From positions 1-64,000 of the forward strand of contig JALHLK010000012.1 in the NCBI GenBank assembly GCA_022844565.1: a stretch of 64,000 nucleotides of DNA. Reading direction: 5' to 3'. The translations under genes were made by a program, and so were the position numbers. Position 1 is the stretch's first letter; each line of letters starts with the position of its first letter. Positions 10,601-18,842 of this stretch are shown piece by piece. The notes under the pieces were generated by a model. It saw only the letters and a program-made list of their open reading frames with translations, did not search any database and was not told the origin of the DNA. The stretch is from Saprospiraceae bacterium. GTDB lineage: Bacteria; Bacteroidota; Bacteroidia; Chitinophagales; Saprospiraceae.

Positions 10601-10938
10601 CCATGTAATTTCAGAAAAGTGCCAAATTGGGTTGGAATCCATAAGTTATTTTTTTGATCCACCGTAGGTCTGTAAAAGTTATTGGTCTTAAATGCAGCAT
10701 GTGTAGTGTTGTTGAAGGTTTTGAACTGTACGCCATCAAATCTCAATAAACCTTCATAGGTAGATAGCCACAAAAAATTGTCATTATCCCGCGTTAAATC
10801 TAAGATGAGCTCAGTCGGTAATCCGTTTTTCGAGTTCCAAGTGGTAATGGTATAGTCATCAAAGAGAACTTGTGCGAGAGATTCTCTATTTGGTAAAATA
10901 AAAATAATGAAGGATAATAGAACTTGTTTAATGGTCAT
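7621..10938 (-). CDS. Two-component propeller sensor histidine kinase
   Basis: A 1105-residue membrane sensor kinase. A signal peptide (to about residue 22) is followed by a beta-propeller of Reg_prop repeats (NDNFLWLSTYEGLLRFDG, NLWLGHNNGVALRKKG, NIWLGTETGLHKI), then a Y_Y_Y domain (LEGFDKDWSV...YTNLPAGTYTFKVLAANNDG), one membrane helix (about 758-780), a coiled coil, HisKA (GELTAGIAHEIQNPLNF) and HATPase_c (DNGNGIP, GTGLGLSLSYD). Unlike SusR-type hybrids it has no receiver or AraC domain, so it must signal to a separate response regulator; 11439-11822 and 15538-16578 are candidates nearby. An imperfect LKVES repeat of about 20 residues expands a loop of the ATPase domain, and a further copy (SLKVES) lies in HisKA. 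The ligand is unknown. Confidence 0.9.
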   Translation of the reverse strand: MTIKQVLLSFIIFILPNRESLAQVLFDDYTITTWNSKNGLPTELILDLTRDNDNFLWLSTYEGLLRFDGVQFKTFNNTTHAAFKTNNFYRPTVDQKNNLWIPTQFGTFLKLHGNSVKTISGIPKTNGAITKFENGEFLYMTSENEYLFLNPTTQKYRIKSLSDVATKLRKESNSDIAANLPDGRMIMIDTRRKVFMVEGDSIRLLYKAEGVPSDLNFTSNLLRTSLNEILIVHDNGLKIWKDNRLETYPGTEQIKINTLGSNRKPLLVEDKLGNLWLGHNNGVALRKKGEQVFQFLTKSHPLYGVIVTCINLDDENNIWLGTETGLHKITQSKIKTISDIGTEVIKRTIGVAQRKNGDVIIMAPAEYSLYKHKGGKTTPIILKSKDLKGSWESFHVIVDKKDHIWIAGGIIVGKISPDGEEKTFASPGGDVRYVYEDNVGKLWFGLTQKGIGYLEGDLIKILPINYNFQGENISTINKINDGEWLITSFNNGITWVKKDGKVLSIRDTLGLPKIGVFKTHQSKFGTFWVAANLGLYYFNGKSFIKVRDDKSYLNNSFFDIIVDKKGNFWLPSNKGIVQIPADQLKQITEGQVDKVICTRYDDGDGMLNRQCTGARHSTLTQDGKVLIPTLQGLAIVDPEKMIKNKIFPKVIITSLMQNGTLIDTSHLVFDPGANQYIIEYSANSFTAPTKVVFKHLLEGFDKDWSVSSTDRKVTYTNLPAGTYTFKVLAANNDGVWTKTPAVIQFTVKPYFYEEWWFRVLVLLGLAALVYALIIWRSKQILQQNKELEQLVDQKTKNLHESNMALENQKVSLENTLQELKSAQAQLIQSEKMASLGELTAGIAHEIQNPLNFVNNFSEVSNELISELKMESLKVESERDKGLEDELLNDIAQNLTKINHHGKRASDIVKGMLEHSRTTTGQKVPTDINALADEYLRLAYHGLRVKDKEFNATIKTDFDESIGIINIIPQDIGRVLLNLINNAFYAVSEKLKVEKLKVESDKLKVESQKSGSDYEPTVSITTQLIASSHLLIAVRDNGNGIPDAIKDKIFQPFFTTKPAGQGTGLGLSLSYDIVKAHGGELKVETKEGEGSEFVISLPIINGENKK
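7915..7980. repeat. Short tandem repeat (CTTTCAA-type) inside kinase ATPase domain
   Basis: About seven imperfect copies of a 7-9-base unit built on ACTTTCAAC are joined head to tail. They encode the EKLKVEKLKVESDKLKVES stretch. The paralogous kinase at 11871-15521 has a short unrelated loop at the same place, so this is an insertion into a tolerant loop. Confidence 0.8.
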
Positions 10939-11438
10939 ATCTGCTTATTTTTTATGGGGCCTATTTTTTTCAATTTATTACATATTTATTAGGATTATAT
11001 ATGCTTACATAATATTTTAAACATTCAAAAACTTTTGAATTTATACTACCTAATGCGTAATTTGGGACAATTTAAAATGTAAAGATATTGAAAATATTGA
11101 ATATTTAAATACACCATAACAACAGCCCTATTTTAAGAATTTTTAACTAAGATATTTAGAAAAATACAACTTAATTACCTTTTTTGTCTGGTCATAACGT
11201 TAGGTCTTGCGTAAAGAAATATTTGGTAAAAAAAAGTTCTTGCTTCTTTGAAAATAAAATTAGTAAGCTAATTAAGACCCTCAGTATTTACAAATTTTGT
11301 AACTGCGGTTTTTAAACCAAGAGATATATAACTATAAAAAACTACTGAGTGTCATAGGTACGATCCATATTTACAACAGAAATCAACATGGAGCCAAAAA
11401 ATACTTTGAGTATTACACAAATAAAGTTGGACTTTATT
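10939..11438. other. Intergenic region with dispersed repeat
   Basis: No gene is supported. It separates the response regulator at 11439-11822 from the propeller kinase, both on the minus strand. Bases 11287-11395 are one copy of a roughly 107-bp dispersed repeat also found at 51016-51122. CTAATGCGTAA near 11050 resembles the ends of the 240-bp interspersed elements. Confidence 0.6.
11287..11395. repeat. Dispersed ~107-bp repeat, copy 1
   Basis: It shares the blocks ACAAATTTTGTAACTGCGG (near the start) and GGTACGATCCATATTTAC (near the end) with 51016-51122. This copy has lost the right arm of the hairpin that is intact in copy 2. In both places the repeat lies directly downstream of a minus-strand gene. 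Confidence 0.75.
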
Positions 11439-11822
11439 TTACTTATTTATCATATCCTGAATTTCTTTTTTCAGAAAATCAAAATCAATGGGCTTAGTAA
11501 AAAACTCTTTGGCACCTGAACTCATAGCTCTATCATAGTTTTCACTATCGCCATATGCAGAAATCATACTTACTTTAATGTTTGGAAATTCTGCTTTGAC
11601 TTTGTCTAAAAGATCCAAACCCGTCATACCAGGCATATTAATATCCGAAAAAATATATACCACTTCTGGGGGTTGACTGCTTCTTAATATTTCAAGAGCT
11701 TCTTGTCCAGATAATGCAAATTGAAATTCAATAACACCATCTCGAATTTCTTTTCTTAACTTTTGTCTGAACAACAATTCGACATCTTTCTCATCATCAA
11801 CTACTAAAAATTTCATATTCAT
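11439..11822 (-). CDS. Single-domain response regulator (CheY-like)
   Basis: A 127-residue receiver with no output domain. It has the acidic pair Asp9/Asp10, the phosphoacceptor Asp60 in FSDINMPGMTG, the Thr/Ser switch region (MISAYGD) and Lys110 in FFTKPID. Its first 35 residues closely match the receiver of the cyclase fusion at 15538-16578 (RQKLRKEIRDG), so the two are paralogues. It lies 48 bp downstream of the propeller kinase at 11871-15521 and is probably its cotranscribed partner. It would act by protein contact or as a phosphate shuttle. ATG at 11816 is an alternative start two codons in. Confidence 0.9.
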   Translation of the reverse strand: MNMKFLVVDDEKDVELLFRQKLRKEIRDGVIEFQFALSGQEALEILRSSQPPEVVYIFSDINMPGMTGLDLLDKVKAEFPNIKVSMISAYGDSENYDRAMSSGAKEFFTKPIDFDFLKKEIQDMINK

Positions 11823-11870
11823 AGAATTTAGTATCTTATTTAATTATTTATTTGCGAATTATTTTTACCA

Positions 11871-14800
11871 TTATTTATGAGTTATTGGCAATTCTATGTC
11901 AAATTCTGTGCCTTGCCCCTCCTCTGTCTCCACCTCGAGCTTACCATTGTGTTTGCTAACAATATCATAAGCAAGAGATAGACCTAAGCCTGTACCTTGA
12001 CCCGTTGGTTTGGTAGTGAAAAATGGCTGAAATATTTTTGATATTATATTTTTTGGCATTCCTTTTCCATTATCTTTTATCTTGATTAAAACAGAATTTG
12101 TTAGAAGTTTTGTCTCGATAGTGACTTTAGGTGCATAATCAGGAGTGGCCATACCTTCAGTCTGCTTTTGGTGCACTGCATAAAATGCATTATTCAAAAG
12201 ATTTAATATTACCCTGCCCATGTCTTGAGGTACAATCTCTATCAAGGGTAAATTAGGATCTAAAATTACATCAAATGACGAATTAAATGTTTTGTCTTTA
12301 GCTCTGTATCCATGATAAGAAAGCCTCAAATATTCATCACAGAGCGCATTGAGATCTGTAGGTTCTTTTTGCCCCACACTATTTCTACTGTGTAATAACA
12401 TACTTTTTACGATAGACTCTGCCCTTTTACCATGATGGGTTATTTTTTCAAGATTTAGTTTAAGCATATCGGCCAGACTTGCAACCTCATTAAGGTCATT
12501 GTTCTTTATTTCTTCATGCAATTCATCAATCATCTCCGTACTGACCTCTGCAAAGTTGTTGATAAAATTGAGTGGGTTTTGGATTTCGTGTGAGATACCA
12601 GCTGTCAATTCTCCTAGGGACGCCATTTTTTCTGCTTGAATCAGTTGATTTTGGGTCTCCTTTAATTCTGAATACGCCTTTTCTATCTCTTTTGCTTGTT
12701 CTAATTCTTTTGCTTGAGACTTCAACCGTTCATTTTTGATGGTTTTAGCCTTTTGATTTTTTTGAATAAAAAAGAATACCATACCAATTGCAAAAATGTA
12801 AAACATCTTCATCCACCATGTAAACCACCAAGGTTGTCTGATCGTAAATGAAAATTTTTCTTCATCTGAAATGCCGCCATCACCACCTTTTGCTTTGACG
12901 ACAAATGTATAATCTCCAGGACCTAAGTTTCCATAATGCGCTACATTTTCAGGTCTTAACACACTCCATTTGTCTTCATACCCTTCCAATTTGTATTGAT
13001 ACTTCACCTTACCTGCTTGAGACATCGTGATACCAATAAAGTGAAAGGATAGATAATTGTTGTCATATTTTAAACTCAGATTTTCAGGTAAAGTCGTCCA
13101 TTTAGAAAAGTTGGTAAATTTTAAATTTTTGACGGTTATACCATTTCCTAATTCTTGCTGCTTTTTGGATTTTAGTAGAAAATGTTGATAATCTACGGCC
13201 TCATTATGGATATCAATTTTCTTAAGTTGCACCGTAGGTGGAGAAATCTTACTATCTAGGCCATCCATAGAAATGGTGCTCAAGGTCAATTTATCTGTCG
13301 TTCCTATCCAAACTTGTCCGTCTTTTGATTGAAAGATAGCTCCTCTATTACACCCTAGCCCTGTGAAACCATCTTCATATGCATAGGTTTTAAAATAATT
13401 ATCTACAATAGATACTACATTCTTACTTTTTATATTATTCAATAACAATATCCTCTTTTCATTCGTCAGTATATTTACCCCCCGTCGAGTCCCTATCCAA
13501 AGATTATTTTTATCATCATTCATCAAAGAAATTACATACCTATTGGTGAGTCCTAGTTCTTCGTTAATTGTATACAAACTTTGGCCATTTGATACCATTA
13601 CACCCTTCTCGGTGCCTATCCAAATATTTCCGTCTTCATCTTTTGCTAAAGCATATGCTACGTCGGTATTCAAAATGTTTTTAGAGATGACTTGCTTTAT
13701 CTCGTTATTTTCAATTATAAAAACGCCATCTTCCTCTGTTGCAACCCAAATTCTTCCTTGATTATCCTCCTGAATATCAAATGGAATAGACATATCTTTA
13801 GAATTGAAATGAGACAAAGTGATTAGTTCAGCTCCATTAAAGATAGACAATCCGTCGTAAGTGCCAATCCAAATATTATTTTTAGAATCTTGAAAAAACG
13901 AAAAAGCACCATTTGGAGTCAGTCCCTTATCTTTATCAATTAACTTATATTGTTGGTCTTTTACGATGATGATACCCTGTTCTCTCGTTCCAAGCCACAT
14001 ATTACCTTTACGATCTAAGAGTGAACTTAATATTCTATCGTCAGGAAAACCATTACTTGAACTTAAATTATTCATGCTTCCAGACAGCTTATCTATCATG
14101 TAAAGCCCACTTCCTGACGACCCAAGCCAGTAATGATTTTTATCTTCATTAATAGTATATATAAATTGCGCAGTAGTCGAAAAATTTTGAAAATGGGTGA
14201 ATTTATTGCCATTAAATTTATTTACACCTCCTCTTTGTGTGCCCACCCATATGGTATTTTCTTTATCCTCAAGGACTGAAAATATGTTAGCATTTGTCAA
14301 CCCATGTTCTTGTGTATATACCAATAATTCGGATGGAAGGCTCTTTTTTGATGAAAAACTAAAAACACCTCCTCCATCACTTCCTATCCATACCTTGCCG
14401 CTATTACTCACTTCCACAGAGGTAAGGTCATCAGCAGGCAATCCGTCATCTGTAGTCCAATTGATATAATCATTTTCGTTAATTTGTATCAAACCTTGTC
14501 CGTAGGTTGATACCCAAATTACTCCGTCACTGCCTTGATCGATTTTTGTGATTAATGCATTAGCCAACCGCTCATCATTAATCCCATATTTAAAAATTTT
14601 ATCATTTTCCATGTAATATAAACCACTACCTTCTGTACCAATCCATACCCTTTCCTTGGTGTCTACCATCACACTAGATATAGAATCAGTGCCAAAGCCA
14701 TTCTTTGAATTGTAAAGGGTGTAATCTTTATAATGATCCCTATTAAAAACTAAAACTCCTCCTTGGGTTGCAATCCACTTTCTACCCTTTTTATCTTCGG

Positions 14801-15521
14801 CAATATCATAAATTTTGTTAGAAATTAATCCGTTTGATTCCGTGATGTTTGTAAATCCTTGCCCATTGTATATAGACAGACCTCCTCCATAAGCCCCGAT
14901 CCAAATATCTAAATTTTTCATTTGGCACATCGCAAATACAATATTGCTAGCTAATCCATCTTCAGTATTAATATAAGTAAAATATTTCCCATCAAACTTT
15001 GTAATTCCTCCATTGTGAGTTCCAAACCAGAGTGCCCCTTGATGATCTTCCATCATACTTGTAATGAAACTGTGACTCAAACCTTGCAACTTATCAAAAG
15101 AGGTAAAACTTTGGGGATTTATATCTTTTGAAGCCATATCTTTAGCTACAACAAATGGAAAGGGCTTCAATTGATCAGCTTGTTTCACATCTTTTAGCTT
15201 AACTTTCTTGGGTGAGATAGAAACGGTGATTTCTTTTATTTCTGCTATATTTGGCACCTTGTTTTTAAGAATAATTCTATTATCTCCAATTGTTTCAATT
15301 TTTGAACTTTTCAAATTTCGATTAGGAAGTTTGTCCAAATCTAGCGGCTGGACAATAATGTTTGAGTCATTTAATGTACTGACTGTTTTAAAACTTAGTT
15401 GTTCTAAATAATTATTTCCTTCCAGTTTTTGGTTTCGATTTTCATTGCAACTCAATATGGCAAAACCAAGCGAAAAGACTAAAAGGATATATAAAATATT
15501 TCTAAGGGTAATGGTACGCAT
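11871..15521 (-). CDS. Two-component propeller sensor histidine kinase, lipoprotein-type N terminus
   Basis: A 1216-residue sensor kinase. The N-terminal hydrophobic segment ends in a lipobox-like AILSC (Cys25), which would tether the periplasmic part to the membrane. About twelve Reg_prop repeats follow (for example GALWFGTHNGGITKFDG, KIWIGSDGGGVFSF), then a Y_Y_Y domain (LEGYEDKWSVLRPENVAHYGNLGPGDYTF, about residues 850-905), a membrane helix, a coiled coil, HisKA (GELTAGISHEIQNPLNF) and HATPase_c (DNGKGMP, GTGLGLSLAYD). No receiver or DNA-binding domain is fused. It begins 16 bp after the response-regulator/cyclase gene and precedes a CheY-like gene, forming a three-gene operon. The C-terminal kinase core is a close paralogue of the one at 7621-10938. 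Confidence 0.9.
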   Translation of the reverse strand: MRTITLRNILYILLVFSLGFAILSCNENRNQKLEGNNYLEQLSFKTVSTLNDSNIIVQPLDLDKLPNRNLKSSKIETIGDNRIILKNKVPNIAEIKEITVSISPKKVKLKDVKQADQLKPFPFVVAKDMASKDINPQSFTSFDKLQGLSHSFITSMMEDHQGALWFGTHNGGITKFDGKYFTYINTEDGLASNIVFAMCQMKNLDIWIGAYGGGLSIYNGQGFTNITESNGLISNKIYDIAEDKKGRKWIATQGGVLVFNRDHYKDYTLYNSKNGFGTDSISSVMVDTKERVWIGTEGSGLYYMENDKIFKYGINDERLANALITKIDQGSDGVIWVSTYGQGLIQINENDYINWTTDDGLPADDLTSVEVSNSGKVWIGSDGGGVFSFSSKKSLPSELLVYTQEHGLTNANIFSVLEDKENTIWVGTQRGGVNKFNGNKFTHFQNFSTTAQFIYTINEDKNHYWLGSSGSGLYMIDKLSGSMNNLSSSNGFPDDRILSSLLDRKGNMWLGTREQGIIIVKDQQYKLIDKDKGLTPNGAFSFFQDSKNNIWIGTYDGLSIFNGAELITLSHFNSKDMSIPFDIQEDNQGRIWVATEEDGVFIIENNEIKQVISKNILNTDVAYALAKDEDGNIWIGTEKGVMVSNGQSLYTINEELGLTNRYVISLMNDDKNNLWIGTRRGVNILTNEKRILLLNNIKSKNVVSIVDNYFKTYAYEDGFTGLGCNRGAIFQSKDGQVWIGTTDKLTLSTISMDGLDSKISPPTVQLKKIDIHNEAVDYQHFLLKSKKQQELGNGITVKNLKFTNFSKWTTLPENLSLKYDNNYLSFHFIGITMSQAGKVKYQYKLEGYEDKWSVLRPENVAHYGNLGPGDYTFVVKAKGGDGGISDEEKFSFTIRQPWWFTWWMKMFYIFAIGMVFFFIQKNQKAKTIKNERLKSQAKELEQAKEIEKAYSELKETQNQLIQAEKMASLGELTAGISHEIQNPLNFINNFAEVSTEMIDELHEEIKNNDLNEVASLADMLKLNLEKITHHGKRAESIVKSMLLHSRNSVGQKEPTDLNALCDEYLRLSYHGYRAKDKTFNSSFDVILDPNLPLIEIVPQDMGRVILNLLNNAFYAVHQKQTEGMATPDYAPKVTIETKLLTNSVLIKIKDNGKGMPKNIISKIFQPFFTTKPTGQGTGLGLSLAYDIVSKHNGKLEVETEEGQGTEFDIELPITHK

Positions 15522-15537
15522 TAAATATTTTTTCGGC

Positions 15538-16578
15538 TTATTTTAAAACTTCATAAATTTTAATAGGTCTACTTTTATTTTTTAATGATACCTGGTCTTT
15601 ATCAATAAAATTAAAGTTGGTTTCATTACCTCGATAGGTACTTTCGCTGATGATTATTTGACCTTTTTCCGCAGTTCCTTGTAATCTTGCTGCGACATTC
15701 ACCGAATCACCGATGACCGTATAGTCAAATCTTTTCAAGCTCATACATCCTATGTTTCCGGACAACATTTCTCCAGAGTTTATCCCTATGGACACTTGAG
15801 GTTTGAAATCTGAAATTTCTTCAACATTTTGTGAAATGGATATTGCATTTTTTATGTTGATGGCTGTTTGAATTGCTCGAGAGGAATGATCGTCTCCTTT
15901 AAATACAGCCATTACAGCATCTCCAATGAATTTATCCACCACACCATTTTGTAAAATGATTTCTCTGACCATCACATCAAAATATTCATTCAAAAGCTTG
16001 ATTACTTTTTCCGCTGGCTGTGTTTCACTTATTTTAGTAAACTCGCAAATATCAGCAAAGATTACCGTGGCATCTATCGTGTCGCAAGAAAGCATATCCT
16101 CTTCAAACAAAGATGAATCCATATATTTCAACACGCTTTCATCAACATACATTTTTAAGAGGTTGTTCTCCCGTACTGCATGCACCTTATCCTTCAAGTG
16201 CTGAATTGCCAACAATGTTTTTTCAATTGTTGTACTTAAATCTTCAAAATTTATAGGCTTGAATACAAAGTCAAAAGCACCCCTGTTCATTGCGGTCCTG
16301 ATGTTATCAAGATCTCCATAAGCTGACACCATCACGGTCTTAGTGAGCGGCGAAACTTCAGTGATTCTTGTCAATAAAGTTAAACCATCCATTTCAGGCA
16401 TATTGATATCACTCAAAAGTAAATCTATATCCGATTGATTGGAAAGAATATTTAGTGCTTCTTTGCCATTCTGAGCAAATAAAAACTCATAAATTCCGTC
16501 TCGAATTTCTTTTCTAAACTTTTGCCTTATCAGTAATTCTAAATCCGGTTCGTCGTCTGCGACCAAAATTCTAGTCAT
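15538..16578 (-). CDS. Response regulator fused to class III adenylate/guanylate cyclase
   Basis: A 346-residue cytoplasmic enzyme that should make a cyclic nucleotide under phosphorelay control. The receiver (1-120) has Asp8/Asp9, phosphoacceptor Asp57 (LLSDINMPEMDG) and Lys107. The cyclase domain (about 165-345) has both metal aspartates (Asp176 in IFADICEFT, Asp220 in GDAVMAVF), a base-reading Lys216, and FDYTVIGDSVNVAARL, which supplies Thr287 at the second base-reading position, Asn294 and Arg298. Lys with Thr fits an adenylate cyclase of the IIIb type, a group that includes bicarbonate-stimulated enzymes; whether that applies here is inference. It is the first gene of the operon with a propeller kinase and a CheY-like protein. 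Confidence 0.9.
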   Translation of the reverse strand: MTRILVADDEPDLELLIRQKFRKEIRDGIYEFLFAQNGKEALNILSNQSDIDLLLSDINMPEMDGLTLLTRITEVSPLTKTVMVSAYGDLDNIRTAMNRGAFDFVFKPINFEDLSTTIEKTLLAIQHLKDKVHAVRENNLLKMYVDESVLKYMDSSLFEEDMLSCDTIDATVIFADICEFTKISETQPAEKVIKLLNEYFDVMVREIILQNGVVDKFIGDAVMAVFKGDDHSSRAIQTAINIKNAISISQNVEEISDFKPQVSIGINSGEMLSGNIGCMSLKRFDYTVIGDSVNVAARLQGTAEKGQIIISESTYRGNETNFNFIDKDQVSLKNKSRPIKIYEVLK

Positions 16579-16676
16579 GAATGAACGTTTTTTGTACTTT
16601 GATTAATTAGTACCTAAAAATCTAAAATGAATTTCCTATTACAGATCAAAATTACTGCAAAATTGTGCGTTTCACT

Positions 16677-16742
16677 CACTTTTTGCTTCGCACCATTCCG
16701 AAAGCTATCGGGAAGATTTGTCGCAAAAAGTGCTGATTGTAT
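16677..16742. repeat. REP-like nested hairpin
   Basis: The outer arms CACTTTTTGC (16677-16686) and GCAAAAAGTG (16733-16742) are perfect inverted repeats. Inside, CCGA-aagcta-TCGG forms a second stem. It sits about 100 bp upstream of the cyclase gene and is not part of a credible coding frame. Confidence 0.6.
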
Positions 16743-17074
16743 TGTACTTTTGATCATCACTACGGAACCCATTTTAGATTTGTAGGTAGCAAGATTTTTC
16801 ATTTTTTTTAAAAAATTGACTAATCTTGTCCTAAAAGTATAATTTATTTTAAAACTTTTCACTAAAAAATCAAATTTATTCAATCATTTAATTGTGCATA
16901 CTTCAAGACATGCTTTTATTTTGATATTTAAAAGCTTAAAACAAAAATACAAAAGAAGTATTGTTTATCTTATGTAGAGTCTTCGTTTTTAGTTTATGTT
17001 CATCATTCGACATTCCCTATCATTTGATTTGTATAAAATTACAATCAAACCAACAATATTCTAAAATTTATTTA

Positions 17075-17082
17075 TAACTTTG
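17075..17082 (+). promoter_or_regulatory. Putative -7 box (TAACTTTG) for the metalloprotease operon
   Basis: TAACTTTG matches the Bacteroidota -7 consensus and lies 43 bases before the ATG at 17126. I see no convincing TTG at the -33 position. Confidence 0.4.
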
Positions 17083-17125
17083 ATAAAAATATCTTAGCTT
17101 AGTTATAATCTTTTATAAATATCCC

Positions 17126-18829
17126 ATGTACTACTTCTCAAATAAACTTTTAAAAGCATGTTTCTTGTTATCATCAACGCTGTATATATGTGGGTTAGGT
17201 GCACAAACTAGATCTTTTGCAGGGTTACCCCAAGTTAAGCCAAAAAATCCCGTAGAATACAAAGATAATCTTAACGCTAGTGATGAATATGATCACATTG
17301 AGAAGATATACGAAAAACTTGTTGAAGCAAAAGGAGACCTGAGAATGCCTGCTCCTTCACTCAATTTGAGAAAAGAAGAAGCCTATGTGGCAAGTATGGA
17401 TTATCAGGCAATGGATATTTCTATAGAATTAAAGGCCTATAACGTGGCAAAAAAATACGGTGATGAAGCCATTGCATTTTTACTTGCCCACGAATTGGTG
17501 CATCATTACGAAAAACATGGCTGGCGAAATCAATTTGCTGATGAAATATTTGATTTAGAAACAAGTAAAATCCTAAGTCTTGTCGAAGATGGTGTTGCAA
17601 ATGAAGTACAAGCAGATGTATTAGGTGGTTTTCTTGCCTATTCTGCCGGTTTTGGTCTTTTTGAAAAAGGAGATTCTTTAATAAATGATCTTTATAAAGC
17701 TTATGGACTTACTAACCTATTAAAAGGATACCCATCTAAACAAGATAGAATCGAATTAGCCAAAAGAAATAAAGTCCAAATTGAAAAATTAACAGCCTTA
17801 TTTGAAACTGCAACTTACCTCACCATCATCGGAAAGTACAAAGAAGCATATGCCTATTATGGCTATTTACTAAACAAATATCAATCATCAGAAATTTATA
17901 ATAATGCAGGTATGACCTGTCTCCTTTCGGGTGTATCAAAAATTGATCCTGTAAATCTTCCGTTTAAATTTCCATTATTTTTTGACCTAGATTTTAAAAG
18001 TGGATCTAAAGATGCCAATACTTTTGCAGCTGCTAGACTTCAAATTTCAGAGGCAATTACCCATTTTCAAACTTCCATTCTCATGAATCCTGCTCATATA
18101 CCAGCTTATCTAAATAAAGCATCAGCGTACCTCATTCAACAAATTGTCACCACAGACTTAGGGCAAAAGAAAAATCTCTTGGCACATGCAAAGCATATTC
18201 TAGAAGTAGAAATCCCTGATGCTATTACAAAGTATGATCTAGATGAATCATTTGAAAATCATATCTTGGTGTTAAGGTCCATTTTGGCTTATTACGAAAA
18301 GAACCAATCTGAAGCCTTGACTTTATTAGAAGTACCTACAGGAGCTGGAGACGCAAATGCAATTTACAATCTTGGCATATTAAAAAAAGAACCAACCCAA
18401 CCAAAGTTATCATCTACCATAAAAACTAATCATTTGGTAATGATAGACAATACGAATGCTGAAACCTATCTAAAAAACAAAAGACTTCCTAAAAACTTAT
18501 CCAATATCAATAAAGAGAATGTTTTTAGATTGGTAGATACAAAACAAAATCACCTCATTTACCTGTGTGAAAATAAAGGAAATGACAAGGATTCTGCTTT
18601 CGATATCGCCTTTTTCACCAACAAGCAAAGTTATACGGGTTCTGTCATCACAGGTCTAAAAATAGGTCAGTTAAAAGATGATTTTATTAAAAAAATTGGC
18701 CAACCACTCAAAACTTTCAATCATCTAGGTGGAGAAATTGTACTTTTTGAACACAATATTATACTTATTACAGATGAAAATGCTTTGGTTACTAAAATAA
18801 TCGACTTTCAACAAAATTCTAAAAAATAA
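17126..18829 (+). CDS. Exported M48-type metalloprotease with TPR region
   Basis: A 567-residue protein with an N-terminal signal peptide (to about residue 27, GLGAQ). Residues about 95-215 form a zinc metalloprotease core: HELVHHYEKH contains HExxH (His122, Glu123, His126), and NEVQADVLGG supplies the third-ligand glutamate at about 160, the M48/BepA arrangement. The C-terminal half is helical with TPR-like repeats (AYAYYGYLLNKYQSSEIYNNAG, SILMNPAHIPAYLNKASAY), as in periplasmic BepA-type chaperone-proteases. It ends with a small beta domain (TGLKIGQLKDDFIKKIGQP). The next gene starts 13 bp downstream, so the two are cotranscribed. Outer-membrane quality control, or processing of its repeat-bearing partner, are both possible. 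Confidence 0.8.
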   Translation: MYYFSNKLLKACFLLSSTLYICGLGAQTRSFAGLPQVKPKNPVEYKDNLNASDEYDHIEKIYEKLVEAKGDLRMPAPSLNLRKEEAYVASMDYQAMDISIELKAYNVAKKYGDEAIAFLLAHELVHHYEKHGWRNQFADEIFDLETSKILSLVEDGVANEVQADVLGGFLAYSAGFGLFEKGDSLINDLYKAYGLTNLLKGYPSKQDRIELAKRNKVQIEKLTALFETATYLTIIGKYKEAYAYYGYLLNKYQSSEIYNNAGMTCLLSGVSKIDPVNLPFKFPLFFDLDFKSGSKDANTFAAARLQISEAITHFQTSILMNPAHIPAYLNKASAYLIQQIVTTDLGQKKNLLAHAKHILEVEIPDAITKYDLDESFENHILVLRSILAYYEKNQSEALTLLEVPTGAGDANAIYNLGILKKEPTQPKLSSTIKTNHLVMIDNTNAETYLKNKRLPKNLSNINKENVFRLVDTKQNHLIYLCENKGNDKDSAFDIAFFTNKQSYTGSVITGLKIGQLKDDFIKKIGQPLKTFNHLGGEIVLFEHNIILITDENALVTKIIDFQQNSKK

Positions 18830-18842
18830 TAATTTTATAAAA

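Larger units (their letters stand above)
16579..17125. other. Intergenic region between divergent operons
   Basis: Open frames here look accidental. A REP-like hairpin occupies 16677-16742. The rest is AT-rich and should contain promoters for the cyclase operon (minus) and the metalloprotease gene (plus). Confidence 0.6.

Noticed and set aside
16614-16883. 89-codon open frame on the minus strand
   Set aside because: It spans the REP-like hairpin, has no recognisable domain and an irregular composition; it looks like a chance frame in intergenic DNA.
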